NCBI GenBank assembly: GCA_964551305.1
Contig: CAZKBT010000066.1
Coordinates: forward strand, 1-17,069
Direction of reading: 5' to 3'
DNA from: JBAZDC01 sp041654595
GTDB lineage: Bacteria > Pseudomonadota > Gammaproteobacteria > Burkholderiales > Burkholderiaceae_B
Length of the DNA stretch: 17,069 nt
In this document: piece after piece, positions 1 through 7,759 of the stretch
Layout: each line of letters opens with the position of its first letter
How positions within the stretch are numbered: the stretch's first letter is position 1
Translations under genes and position numbers: made by a program
The notes under the pieces: generated by a model
What the model was told of the DNA's origin: nothing
Database searches by the model: none
What the model saw: the letters and a program-made list of their open reading frames with translations, nothing else

Positions 1-1582
1 CGAACAGGCCGTCCAGCGTGCCTAGAATCTCGGGCTCGGTGACGTTTTCGCGATAGCTGACATTCAGGCGTTCGCCGGTAAAGTCGGCGCCCAGGCGCAA
101 ATCGTAGCGGCCCGGGGCTCTTCCAACCAGCGCGATCTCCCCCAGATAAGGACGGGAGCACCCGTTGGGACAGCCCGATATGCGCAGCAGAATAGGCGCA
201 TCGGCCAAGCCGTGCTTGGCCAGCAGTGCTTCCAGCTTGGGCAGGAGAACCGGCGCGTAGCGCTCGCTTTCCGCCATGGCCAGGCCGCAGGTGGGCAATG
301 CCACGCAGGCAATGCTGTGGCGGCGAACGCCGCTTTGGCGATGGTAGCCGTCCAGGCCGTAGCGCTCCACCAGCGCCTCGATGCCGGCCCGGTCCTCAGA
401 GGCGACATTGGCAATGATCAGATTTTGATTACAGGTCAGGCGAAACTCGCCTTTCAATGTCCTGGCGATTTCGCGCATGCCGGTTTGCAACATCCCGCCT
501 TCATGGTCCCACACGCGCCCCGACTCGATGTACAGGCCGAGATGCCATTGACCGTCTTCGCCCTGGCACCAGCCGTAGCGGTCGCCATTTTGCTCGAAGC
601 GGTAGGGCCGCACTGGCTGCAAGGCGAAGCCGATGCGCTCTTCGAGCTGCGCCTTGAACCAGTCCAGGCCGCGATGGTCCAATGTGTACTTGAGTCGGGC
701 GTGCTGGCGCTGCGTCCGATTGCCGTAATCGCGCTGCAAGGTGACGACGCCTTCGGCGACCTGGATGAGCCGTTCCGGCGGCACGAAGCCGATCAGACTG
801 CCCAGGCGCGCATAAGTAGTGTCGTCTCCATGCGTGGCGCCCATGCCCCCGCCGACGGCAACGTTGAAGCCTTGGAGCAGGCCGTTCCCGATAACGGCGA
901 TCAGGCCCAGGTCTTGCGCGAAGACATCGACGTCGTTGATGGGGGGAATGGCAATGCCCATTTTGAATTTGCGCGGCAAATAAGTATCGCCGTAGATGGG
1001 TTCTTCCTCGGGTTCGTCCGATATCTTTTCGCCATCCAGCCATATCTCGTAGTACGCCCGGGTGCGCGGTATGAAATGGTCGGACAGCTTTTGCGCCCAC
1101 TCGTGCACGAGCTCGTGCTGGCTGGAAAGCAAGGGATTGACGGAACTCACGACCTGTCTGTTGACGTCGCCGCACGCTGCGATGGTTGTCGCCATGGCCT
1201 GGTTTATAGCCTGCATGGCGGGCTTCAAATCGCGCTTGATGACGCCGTGCCACTGGAACGTTTGCCGCGTGGTGATGCGCAGGCCCCGGCCTGCATAGGT
1301 CGAGGCCAGGTCGTCGAACGCCAGCCATTGGGCCGGCGTAACGACCCCGCCGGGCAGGCGGGCGCGGATCATGAAGGCATAGGCGGGCTCCAGCTTTTGC
1401 TTGCGCCGCTCGTCGCGGACGTCGCGGTCGTCCTGCTGATAGCTGCCGTGGAACTTGAGCAGTTTGTTGTCATCGTCGCTGATGGCGCCGGTAACGGGGT
1501 CGTTCAACCCGGCTTCGATGGTGCCGCGCAGATGGCGGCTGGCCGCCTTGATTTGTTCGAGATGCGAAAGGACATTGCTCAT
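1..1582 (-). CDS. cysI: Sulfite reductase [NADPH] hemoprotein beta-component, C-terminus cut by window edge
   Basis: The product carries siroheme and a 4Fe-4S cluster and performs the six-electron reduction of sulfite to sulfide in cysteine biosynthesis, receiving electrons from CysJ. The frame is open from an ATG at 1582 to the left edge (527 codons); roughly the last 30-40 residues of a normal CysI of about 560-570 lie outside. The N-terminus reads MSNVLSHLEQIKAASRHLRG, and an internal ACGDVNRQV motif is typical of the family. The cluster/siroheme ligands are all visible: CVALPTC (Cys426, Cys432) and SGCPNGCSRP (Cys471, Cys475). Their spacing (6, 39, 4) matches E. coli CysI 434/440/479/483. 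The start follows the cysJ stop by 17 bases with a GGA about 8 bases upstream, so the two genes are surely co-transcribed and perhaps translationally coupled. Confidence 0.96.
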   Translation of the reverse strand, partial: MSNVLSHLEQIKAASRHLRGTIEAGLNDPVTGAISDDDNKLLKFHGSYQQDDRDVRDERRKQKLEPAYAFMIRARLPGGVVTPAQWLAFDDLASTYAGRGLRITTRQTFQWHGVIKRDLKPAMQAINQAMATTIAACGDVNRQVVSSVNPLLSSQHELVHEWAQKLSDHFIPRTRAYYEIWLDGEKISDEPEEEPIYGDTYLPRKFKMGIAIPPINDVDVFAQDLGLIAVIGNGLLQGFNVAVGGGMGATHGDDTTYARLGSLIGFVPPERLIQVAEGVVTLQRDYGNRTQRQHARLKYTLDHRGLDWFKAQLEERIGFALQPVRPYRFEQNGDRYGWCQGEDGQWHLGLYIESGRVWDHEGGMLQTGMREIARTLKGEFRLTCNQNLIIANVASEDRAGIEALVERYGLDGYHRQSGVRRHSIACVALPTCGLAMAESERYAPVLLPKLEALLAKHGLADAPILLRISGCPNGCSRPYLGEIALVGRAPGRYDLRLGADFTGERLNVSYRENVTEPEILGTLDGLF

Positions 1583-1599
1583 GCGTATTCCAGCCGATG

Positions 1600-3393
1600 T
1601 TAATAAACGTCTCGGGCGTAACGCCCTTGCGCCGCCAGGTCGTCCAGCCACTGCTTGGCTTGCGCCTCATCCAGGCCGCCCTCTTCCCGCGCAATGCGCA
1701 GCAGCGTCCCGTGCACGTCTTTCGCCATACGGGTGGCATCGCCGCATACGTACAGATGCGCGCCTGCCTGCAGCCAGCCGTACACATCGGCGGCGCGTTC
1801 GAGCAGCTTGTGCTGGACGTAGACTTTTTCAGTCTGATCGCGGGAAAAAGCCAGGTCCAACCTATCCAGATGGCCGTCCTGCAAGGCACGCTGCCATTCG
1901 GTCTGATAGAGGAAATCGGACGAAAAACGGGGATTGCCGAAAAACAGCCAGTTGCGGCCGCTGGCGCCGCTGGCGCTGCGCTCCTGGACGAAGGCGCGAA
2001 ACGGGGCGATCCCCGTGCCAGGGCCGATCATGATGACGTCACGCGACGCATCGGCAGGCAAGCGAAAGCGCGAATTTTCCTCAATAAAGATGGGCAGCCT
2101 TTCTCCCTCGGCAAGCTCGCTCAGGAAATGAGACGTCACGCCCCAGCGGCTTTCGCCATCGCAGTCATAGGCCACATTGGCCACCGTCAGATGCACTTCC
2201 GACTCCACTACGGCCTGGCTGGAGGCGATGGAATACATGCGCGGCGTCAATGGCCGCAACGCCTCGACCAGGCTCTGCGCCGTCCATTTGGCGGGATGGG
2301 CTTTCAATACGTCGAGCAGTTGCCGTGAGCCCAGATAGGCTTTCAGCGCATCCAAGGCGTCGGCCTGCAACATTCCTTTCAGCTCGTCGCTGTCCGCGCG
2401 CTCGGCATGAGCGGTCAAAAACGGCTTGGTCAATTGGGTCAGTTCGCGATGATCCGTCAACCACTCCTCGAGGCTGCGCGCCACCTCGTTGATCTGCACG
2501 GTTTCACGGGCATCCAGTCCCAGTTCGGCAATGACGGCCTGGACCAGCAAGGGAGACTGGCGAGGCCACACGCCCAGGGCGTCGCCCGGTTGGTAGCGCA
2601 ACTGGCAGTCTTCCAGCGAAATCTCCAGATGGCGCACGTCTTTGTCGCTGCCGCGCCCCGTTATGCGCTGGTTCTGCAGCAGCTCGGCCAGGAAAGGCTG
2701 GTCGCGGGAAACGGCGGCGGCCTTGGGATAGAGCGGCGTGACATTGGCGCTGGGCGCATCGGCCTGCTTCAAGGCTTTCTGGGCCAGCGCGACGGCAGCG
2801 TCCTGCCAGGGCGAGGCGACGGTCTCGATATCGAGGTCGGCCATGCCCAGGCCATGTATGCGCTCGGCTCCCAGTTCGCCCAAACGCGCATCGATGCTCT
2901 GGGCGATGCCGCAGAACAACGGGTAGCTGGAATCACCCAGCCCGAGGACCGCATACTTCAGATGAGGAAGCTTGGGGGCGCGGCGGCTGCTCAGGAACTC
3001 CACGAACGACATGGAATCGTCGGGCGGCTCGCCTTCGCCTTGGGTACTCATGACGATGTACAGCAAATGCTCATCCTTGAGCTCACGCGTCACGTATCGG
3101 TCGGCGCGGACCAGACGCACGTTCATGTCAAGCGATGCGACACGATCCGCGAGAGTTTCGGCGACACGCTTGGCATTGCCCGTCTGACTGCCGAACACGA
3201 TCGTGAGCCGCCTGGCGACGTCGGGCACGGCCACCGCGCTGATGGCGGGCGCCGCGCCGCGCCGGGCAGGCCCGCTTTGCTCCAACCCCGCGAAGTATCC
3301 GGACAACCAGCTCAAGGCCTGGGGGTCCAGGCCGTCCGTGAGTTCGGCAAGCAACTTGTGCTTGGATTCGGGCAGGTAGGAAGGCGCCAGCAT
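1600..3393 (-). CDS. cysJ: Sulfite reductase [NADPH] flavoprotein alpha-component
   Basis: This is the diflavin reductase that passes electrons from NADPH through FAD and FMN to the CysI hemoprotein. At 597 residues it matches E. coli CysJ (about 599). An N-terminal flavodoxin domain carries the FMN phosphate-binding motif GSQTGNA (68-74). It is followed by a ferredoxin-reductase-like half with the FAD motif RMYSIASS, the pyrophosphate-binding GVTSHFL, the NADPH-binding IGPGTGIAPFRAF, the FFGNPRFSSDFLY segment and the family-typical C-terminus ending YARDVY. It is first in the minus-strand cysJ-cysI unit, the same order as in enterobacteria. Its ribosome-binding site is weak (a GAG about 8 bases upstream). 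The intergenic region upstream holds an AT-rich stretch suited to CysB control. cysH, cysG, cysD and cysN are not in the window. Confidence 0.96.
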   Translation of the reverse strand: MLAPSYLPESKHKLLAELTDGLDPQALSWLSGYFAGLEQSGPARRGAAPAISAVAVPDVARRLTIVFGSQTGNAKRVAETLADRVASLDMNVRLVRADRYVTRELKDEHLLYIVMSTQGEGEPPDDSMSFVEFLSSRRAPKLPHLKYAVLGLGDSSYPLFCGIAQSIDARLGELGAERIHGLGMADLDIETVASPWQDAAVALAQKALKQADAPSANVTPLYPKAAAVSRDQPFLAELLQNQRITGRGSDKDVRHLEISLEDCQLRYQPGDALGVWPRQSPLLVQAVIAELGLDARETVQINEVARSLEEWLTDHRELTQLTKPFLTAHAERADSDELKGMLQADALDALKAYLGSRQLLDVLKAHPAKWTAQSLVEALRPLTPRMYSIASSQAVVESEVHLTVANVAYDCDGESRWGVTSHFLSELAEGERLPIFIEENSRFRLPADASRDVIMIGPGTGIAPFRAFVQERSASGASGRNWLFFGNPRFSSDFLYQTEWQRALQDGHLDRLDLAFSRDQTEKVYVQHKLLERAADVYGWLQAGAHLYVCGDATRMAKDVHGTLLRIAREEGGLDEAQAKQWLDDLAAQGRYARDVY

Positions 3394-3460
3394 TGCTTAC
3401 TCGATAGGGTTCTGAATAAAACCATTCTAGGCACCTTGCCGGCCGGAACGAACGATAGGC

Positions 3461-3491
3461 TAGTTATTTCTTAATTGCTCATATGCTTATT
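3461..3491 (-). promoter_or_regulatory. Candidate CysB-type activator site upstream of cysJ
   Basis: In otherwise GC-rich DNA, this AT-rich stretch lies 68-98 bases upstream of the cysJ start. On the minus strand it reads ATAAGCATAT followed closely by AATTAAGAAATAAC. Repeated ATAAG/TTAAG-like half-sites at this distance are what sulfur-limitation promoters bound by CysB-family LysR regulators look like. No convincing -35/-10 pair can be picked with it. This is an inference from composition and position only. Confidence 0.35.
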
Positions 3492-3525
3492 CAGCGCGGG
3501 ATCGCCAGTATCGGCCGTCCCTCCT

Positions 3526-4434
3526 TTACACGCCTGAGCAGCGGGTCTGCCGGCCCATCGCCTTCAAGAGTACATCGAAGAAAGACAGCACGACCGGATC
3601 ATGGTTGTCCTGATGCCGCAGGCACCACGTGCGCGAGGTGATCTGCGCGTCGCTCAGCGGCAGAAAGCACGCGCCCTTGATTCCCGAAGCCGCAATGGAC
3701 GAAGGAACCAGCGCCACGCCAAGGCCGGACGCGACGAGCGCGGAGACGGTAAGCCACTGGCGCGCCGAAAAACGTATCTTCGGGTAGAAACCCGCCTTCA
3801 CGCAACTGCTGATCACATTATCGTAATTGTTCGGCGACTGTTCCCTGACAAGCATCACGAACGACTCCTGCGCCAGCTCGCGCAGGGAAATGGACGGCCG
3901 CTGCGCCCAGGGGTGACGCACGGAAAGGCAGCACACGAATACCTCGTCGGCCAGAGGCTCGCCGGTCAGCTTATCGGGCGTCTCCGAATGAATGACGAAT
4001 CCGACGTCCAGCCGCCGCGCCGCCAGCGCATCGATCTGCTCGGCGGTCGATTGCTCGCTCAGGGTGACATGCACGCCCGGATTGGCTTGCATGAAGGCCT
4101 GGACCACTTCGGGCACACGCTTGAAAAGCATGGTGCCCGTGATTCCCACATCGATATACCCGCTTCTGCCCGCATCCAAGGATCGGGCGACTTCGCAGGC
4201 CCGCTTCGTCTGATTCAAGGCATGGCGCGCTTCGCGCATGAAGCCTTTGCCGGCCGGCGTCAACACCACTCTGCGCTTGTTTCTTTCGAAAAGCCGCACA
4301 TTCAGGTTTTCTTCCAGCAAGGCGATGCTGGAAGAGAGCGGCGGCTGGGTAATCGACAACCGCTCCGCCGCTCGGCTGAAGTTCAGTTCCTCGGCCAGCA
4401 CAAGAAAATACCGCATCTGCTTCAAGGTAATCAT
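3526..4434 (-). CDS. LysR-family transcriptional regulator
   Basis: This 302-residue protein has the standard LysR length and plan. An N-terminal winged helix-turn-helix (about residues 2-60) contains FLVLAEELNFSRAAERL and ITQPPLSSSIALLE, followed by LFERNKRRVVLTPAG. A co-inducer-binding domain (about 90-290) follows, beginning near YIDVGITGTM. The start has a strong GAGGGG four bases upstream. It is transcribed away from the cupin/Bug genes with a 223-base shared upstream region. This is the classic arrangement in which a LysR protein represses itself and activates the divergent operon in response to a substrate. The ligand cannot be read from the sequence. The convergent-side neighbour cysJ lies in the same direction 132 bases on, but nothing else suggests this regulator is CysB or Cbl. 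Confidence 0.93.
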   Translation of the reverse strand: MITLKQMRYFLVLAEELNFSRAAERLSITQPPLSSSIALLEENLNVRLFERNKRRVVLTPAGKGFMREARHALNQTKRACEVARSLDAGRSGYIDVGITGTMLFKRVPEVVQAFMQANPGVHVTLSEQSTAEQIDALAARRLDVGFVIHSETPDKLTGEPLADEVFVCCLSVRHPWAQRPSISLRELAQESFVMLVREQSPNNYDNVISSCVKAGFYPKIRFSARQWLTVSALVASGLGVALVPSSIAASGIKGACFLPLSDAQITSRTWCLRHQDNHDPVVLSFFDVLLKAMGRQTRCSGV

Positions 4435-4469
4435 TTTCCCCTCGCCCTGCTCATGTGTTTCTTGACTTA

Positions 4470-4482
4470 TATATTTTTTATA
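4470..4482. promoter_or_regulatory. Candidate LysR box (T-N11-A) in the divergent region
   Basis: A perfect inverted repeat TATA-TTTTT-TATA fits the T-N11-A consensus of LysR-type binding sites. It lies in the AT-rich middle of the region between the regulator (start 4434) and the cupin gene (start 4658), 36 bases from the regulator start. AT-rich DNA produces such matches by chance, so the placement is the main support. Confidence 0.35.
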
Positions 4483-4503
4483 TTACAGGACACATATTTT
4501 AGA

Positions 4504-4531
4504 TTGGATGCTTGGAAAACAGAACTATAGA
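4504..4531 (+). promoter_or_regulatory. Candidate sigma-70 promoter for the cupin-Bug unit
   Basis: TTGGAT (4504-4509) and TATAGA (4526-4531) are separated by 16 bases, just downstream of the candidate LysR box. This position would let a bound regulator contact polymerase. It leaves a 5' leader of about 120 bases before the cupin start. Confidence 0.4.
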
Positions 4532-4657
4532 ATGAGTCCGTCTTCCACCATTCACGGCGGCAACGAGAACAGTCCACGGCGCGCCCATCACGGGAAACCA
4601 TGGCGCCGATACGCTTGCAGCGATGAACGACGACTTTGTCAACGAACGAGGAAGTGC

Positions 4658-5038
4658 ATGACCCAGACTTATTTCGTCAAAGGACGAAACGTGCCGGCAT
4701 ACCACCCCGCCAATCACACCGGCACCCGCAATCACCGCATCATCGGTCCGGACACCGTGGGCCAGACCGGGGTCGAAGTCCTGCTCGGCATCGTCGAGAA
4801 AGGGAAAGGGGCCGAACCGCATGCGCACCCAGGCATCGAGCAAGTCTGCTATCTGATCTCGGGCACGGCCACCGCCACCGTCAACGGCCAGCGAGCGGAC
4901 CTGGAAGCGGGCGATGCCTGCTATTTTCCGCCGGACTCGTTCCATACCTTCGTGGTCACGAGCGAAACGCCCGCCCATGTGCTGGTCATCTACACGCCGC
5001 CCTACGGCGAGGCGCCCGACAAAGTCTACAAACGCTAG
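4658..5038 (+). CDS. Small single-domain cupin protein
   Basis: This is a 126-residue protein with one conserved beta-barrel cupin domain. Motif 1 shows the metal ligands as PHAHPGIEQ (His55, His57, Glu61), followed by YLISG. Motif 2 shows GDACYFPPDSFHTF with the fourth ligand His96. The start was chosen at 4658 because GAGGAAG lies a few bases upstream and the family alignment begins there; the frame is open further upstream without a ribosome-binding site. Small cupins next to Bug proteins and LysR regulators are usually part of catabolic modules, acting as metal-dependent isomerases, dioxygenases or binding proteins. The substrate cannot be assigned. It precedes the Bug gene by 70 bases and is probably co-transcribed with it. 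Confidence 0.88.
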   Translation: MTQTYFVKGRNVPAYHPANHTGTRNHRIIGPDTVGQTGVEVLLGIVEKGKGAEPHAHPGIEQVCYLISGTATATVNGQRADLEAGDACYFPPDSFHTFVVTSETPAHVLVIYTPPYGEAPDKVYKR

Positions 5039-5108
5039 TTTCCTGTCCAGCCCCACAGGACACAAGAATCGTTCAAAACACGCCCAAGTCGATCCAAGGA
5101 GGAGACAT

Positions 5109-5891
5109 ATGAAAATATCCAAACTACTGCTGACGGCCTCATTCCTATTCACAATGGGGCCGCTATCGGGCGCCGCGCATGCCGCGACGGACTATCCGAA
5201 CCGGCAAGTGCGCGCCGTCGTCCCCTTCGTGCCGGGCGGTCCGGCGGACCACATGATGCGCTTCCTGGCCGACGGCCTGAGCAAGAAATGGGGGCAAACC
5301 GTCGTCGTGGAGAACAAGGGCGGAGCGGGCGGCATGATAGGCGGCGCCGACATCGTCAAGGCGCAACCGGACGGCTATACCTTCGGATTTCTGGTAACGG
5401 GGCACTTTATCCAACCCTCGATACAAAGCAAGATGCCCTACGACGTCCTCAAGGATTTCGCACCCATCACCGTCATCAACCGCGCCCCAAAGCTCATCCT
5501 GGCCCGCGCCGAATTTCCCGCGAGCAATCTTCCCGAGCTGATCGCGCTGACCAAAGAATCCCCCGAGCGTTATGGCGCCTATGGCACGTCCGGCGTGGGC
5601 TCCATGGCCAATCTCTCTATGGAACAGATCAATCAGCTCGCGGGCGCGCAATTCGTGCATGTCCCTTATAAAGGAGGCGGAGCCATCGTGAGCGATCTGC
5701 TGGGAGGCACGCTCCCGCTGGCCGTGCTGGACCTGGCATCGGTCCAGCCCCATGTCGAGTCCGGCAAACTGAAAGTCATTTCTGTCGCCGGCATTACGCG
5801 GTCACCCGTCTTTCCCGACGTGCCGACCGCGGCGGAATTGATTCCCGGCTTCGAAGCCACGGAATGGTTCGGCCTGGCGGCGCCCGCACCG
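5109..5891 (+). pseudogene. Bug/TctC-family periplasmic solute-binding protein, 3' end lost
   Basis: Bug proteins bind small carboxylates in the periplasm for tripartite tricarboxylate (TTT) transport or sensing. The start has a near-ideal AAGGAGGAGA ribosome-binding site. A signal peptide of about 25 residues ends in AHA. Family hallmarks follow: YPNRQVRAVVPFVPGGPADH, VVVENKGGAGGMIG, ADIVKAQPDGYTF, HVPYKGG and FPDVPTAAE. Recognisable sequence stops at WFGLAAPA near residue 260, where intact proteins of about 320-330 residues continue. The frame then runs through unrelated codons into the antisense strand of the next gene, and a shifted frame stops at 5903-5905. About 60 C-terminal residues, forming part of the second lobe, are missing. 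I infer a deletion whose right end lies between 5891 and the GFA gene. Confidence 0.85.
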
Positions 5892-5936
5892 TCATGCAAG
5901 ACTGAGCGGCGAACGCGCCGGCACCGCGACATCGGA

Positions 5937-6374
5937 TCAACCTTTGCCGGCACTCCACTGGTCGAAGACTTCCTGCCCGGTCATGACGGCGGTCTGATCG
6001 GCAAACTGGTAATTGGAAGGTTTCTGATCGATGAAAATCTGCAGGTTGAACTCCCAGTTGCCGCCCTCATCGAACAATCCGACGGGAATCGCGTAGAAGT
6101 TGCCCTCTTTCAGGCGATAGAACAGATGACTGCCGCATTGCAGGCAGAACCCGCGCTCCGCCCAGTCCGAAGACGCATAGACGCCGACATGCTCCATCCC
6201 CTGGACATCGGGGACGTCATGCTGCTCCACGCTCATCAGCGGGCCACCGCCCCAGCGGCGGCAGATGTTGCAATGGCATACGCCCATGGACGGCTGCTCC
6301 GCTTTGATCGTCAGCGTGACCGCCCCGCACAGGCAGCGTCCTTGAACGCGGTAAACCGATGCATCGTTATCCAT
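5937..6374 (-). CDS. GFA/CENP-V-family zinc-binding protein
   Basis: This 145-residue protein has the cysteine pattern of the GFA fold (glutathione-dependent formaldehyde-activating enzyme family). GRCLCGA supplies Cys14 and Cys16, CHCNICRRWGG supplies Cys33, Cys35 and Cys38, and FCLQCGSHLF supplies Cys77 and Cys80. These residues bind two zinc ions in characterised members. The enzymatic role of most family members is unknown, so the formaldehyde-activating function should not be assumed. The ATG at 6374 has GGAGA five bases upstream. It lies 98 bases downstream of the LigD-Pol gene on the same strand and converges on the truncated Bug gene, its stop being only about 45 bases from that gene's break point. 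Confidence 0.9.
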   Translation of the reverse strand: MDNDASVYRVQGRCLCGAVTLTIKAEQPSMGVCHCNICRRWGGGPLMSVEQHDVPDVQGMEHVGVYASSDWAERGFCLQCGSHLFYRLKEGNFYAIPVGLFDEGGNWEFNLQIFIDQKPSNYQFADQTAVMTGQEVFDQWSAGKG

Positions 6375-6472
6375 GATGATCTCCTATCGGGTGTGACGCC
6401 GCTATGCATCCATTCATGCGTCCACGTACATGTTATCAAGAAAACCCCCGAGGCCATCGATCGGCGCCGGTG

Positions 6473-7432
6473 CTACCCGGGTTTGTAGCCCAGAATCTTC
6501 ATGGCGGCGGTAAGCGTGCGCGCCGAATTGTCATAGCCGCTCCACGGTCTATTGCCCTGGTCCAGGCGTTCTTCGATATCGCGGATATGCCACTGCGCGG
6601 AACTGCGCAGCGCGGCGACTTCGCTCCAGGCCACGGGCACCGACACGCCCAGTCCAGGCCGGGCACGCAACGACCACGCGGCGACGGTGGTCGCGCCAAA
6701 GCCATTGCGCAGGTAATCGATGAATATCTTGCCCACCCGGTTGCGCGGGCCGCTCTTCGCCGAAAAGCGGTCGGGAAAGGTGCCCGCCAAATGCTGGACG
6801 ATCGCCTTGGAGAAATCCCTGACCAGATCCCAATCGTGGCGGCGCTTCAAAGGCACGATGACATGCAGGCCCTTGCCGCCGCTGGTCTTGACGAAAGACA
6901 CGAGCTCCAGCTCCGCGAGGCAGGAACGAAGCCGCATCGCGGCTTCCTGCATTTGCGCCCATTCGGCTCCCTTTCCCGGATCCAGATCGAAGGTCATGCG
7001 ATCCGGCCTGTCTATGCGCGTTTTCATGGCATTCCAGGTATGGAACTCGATCACGTTCATTTGCGCGGCGGACACCAGCCCCCGCGCCGAGGCCACCTCC
7101 ATCAACGGTTCATGATCGGGATCGAGATGCCGGGACAGGCGCCTGACTCCCGTCATGCGCGCCTTGGCCATATGCTTCTGGAAGAACGTCTGGCCGTCGA
7201 TGCCGTCCGGCGCGCGCACCAGCGAGACGGGACGATTTTTCAGATGCGGCGCCATCCATTCGCCAACGAGCGCATAATAACGGACCACATCTATCTTGCG
7301 TATGCCGGTCGAAGGGTCGACGATGCGATCCGGATGCGAGACCTTCAAGGCGCCCAAGACCCCGCCGCTCGAACGGGAGCGGCCGCTCTCCGCCTCTTCA
7401 CGCCGATTGCGCTTTCTGGCTGTGGTCAACAT
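6473..7432 (-). CDS. Stand-alone LigD-type polymerase/primase domain (NHEJ-related)
   Basis: This 319-residue protein corresponds to the polymerase module of bacterial ligase D, which fills in or adds (ribo)nucleotides at double-strand breaks during Ku-dependent end joining. The domain starts at about residue 29 (KVSHPDRIVDP) and includes VSLVRAPDGI, FFQKH and the catalytic pair FDLDPG (Asp149, Asp151). SGGKGLHV (His190) and the third carboxylate IFIDYLRN (Asp239) follow, and all key residues are present. The start at 7432 is preferred over an upstream in-frame codon at 7498 because AGGGAG precedes it. Residues 5-25 (RKRNRREEAESGRSRSSGG) look like an interdomain linker of a fused LigD. No ligase or phosphoesterase domain or Ku gene lies upstream here. 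It could be a natural single-domain polymerase or a relic of a longer LigD. Confidence 0.9.
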   Translation of the reverse strand: MLTTARKRNRREEAESGRSRSSGGVLGALKVSHPDRIVDPSTGIRKIDVVRYYALVGEWMAPHLKNRPVSLVRAPDGIDGQTFFQKHMAKARMTGVRRLSRHLDPDHEPLMEVASARGLVSAAQMNVIEFHTWNAMKTRIDRPDRMTFDLDPGKGAEWAQMQEAAMRLRSCLAELELVSFVKTSGGKGLHVIVPLKRRHDWDLVRDFSKAIVQHLAGTFPDRFSAKSGPRNRVGKIFIDYLRNGFGATTVAAWSLRARPGLGVSVPVAWSEVAALRSSAQWHIRDIEERLDQGNRPWSGYDNSARTLTAAMKILGYKPG

Positions 7433-7759
7433 GCTGGTCTCCCTGCCATTGGTTTTTGGGCTCTTGATGGCCGCATGAACTATGAAATGCCGGCACATGG
7501 GAAAATTTTATCGCCGGATGGCTGTATCTTTGCATCAAGCCTTTGATGAATGTCCCATCGCGTTACACGCCTCCATCCCAAATGGCGTAGAACGCACAGC
7601 CTACCCAGGGAGCGGAGCTAGACCTGATGAGAGAAACAATGGATAACTATTTTGAGAGCGCTTTGTAGATATGGTGTATCTCTACCGGACCACATTCTCC
7701 GATAAGTTTCGTGAAACGGATGAGCAGACACACCGTCGCTGTTCAGAAGGGCCATAGGC
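7433..7759. other. Intergenic region between divergent LigD-Pol and AadA-like genes
   Basis: This stretch of 327 bases is less GC-rich than its surroundings. I see no protein I recognise on either strand and no integron attC or attI sequence. A short inverted repeat (GTTTC-GT-GAAAC, near 7706-7717) lies about 45 bases before the AadA-like start. Promoters for both flanking genes must lie here but no clear -35/-10 pair stands out. Confidence 0.5.

Noticed and set aside
212..1603. A 463-codon plus-strand frame opposite cysI (and 355- and 243-codon frames opposite cysJ)
   Set aside because: cysI and cysJ are unambiguous on the minus strand. The plus-strand frames show no family motif and reflect third-position GC bias.
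3601..4530. A 309-codon plus-strand frame opposite the LysR gene
   Set aside because: The LysR protein is complete with its HTH. The antisense product is low in recognisable structure and has no ribosome-binding site.
5888..6488. Continuation of the Bug reading frame through the GFA gene as a fusion protein of about 460 residues
   Set aside because: Beyond residue 260 the sequence is simply the antisense of the GFA and downstream region, so it is read-through after a deletion, not a designed fusion.
7639..7668. A nine-residue leader-like frame (MDNYFESAL) upstream of the AadA-like gene
   Set aside because: The ribosome-binding site is poor and there are no alternative hairpins typical of translational attenuation. 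Short frames like this arise by chance.
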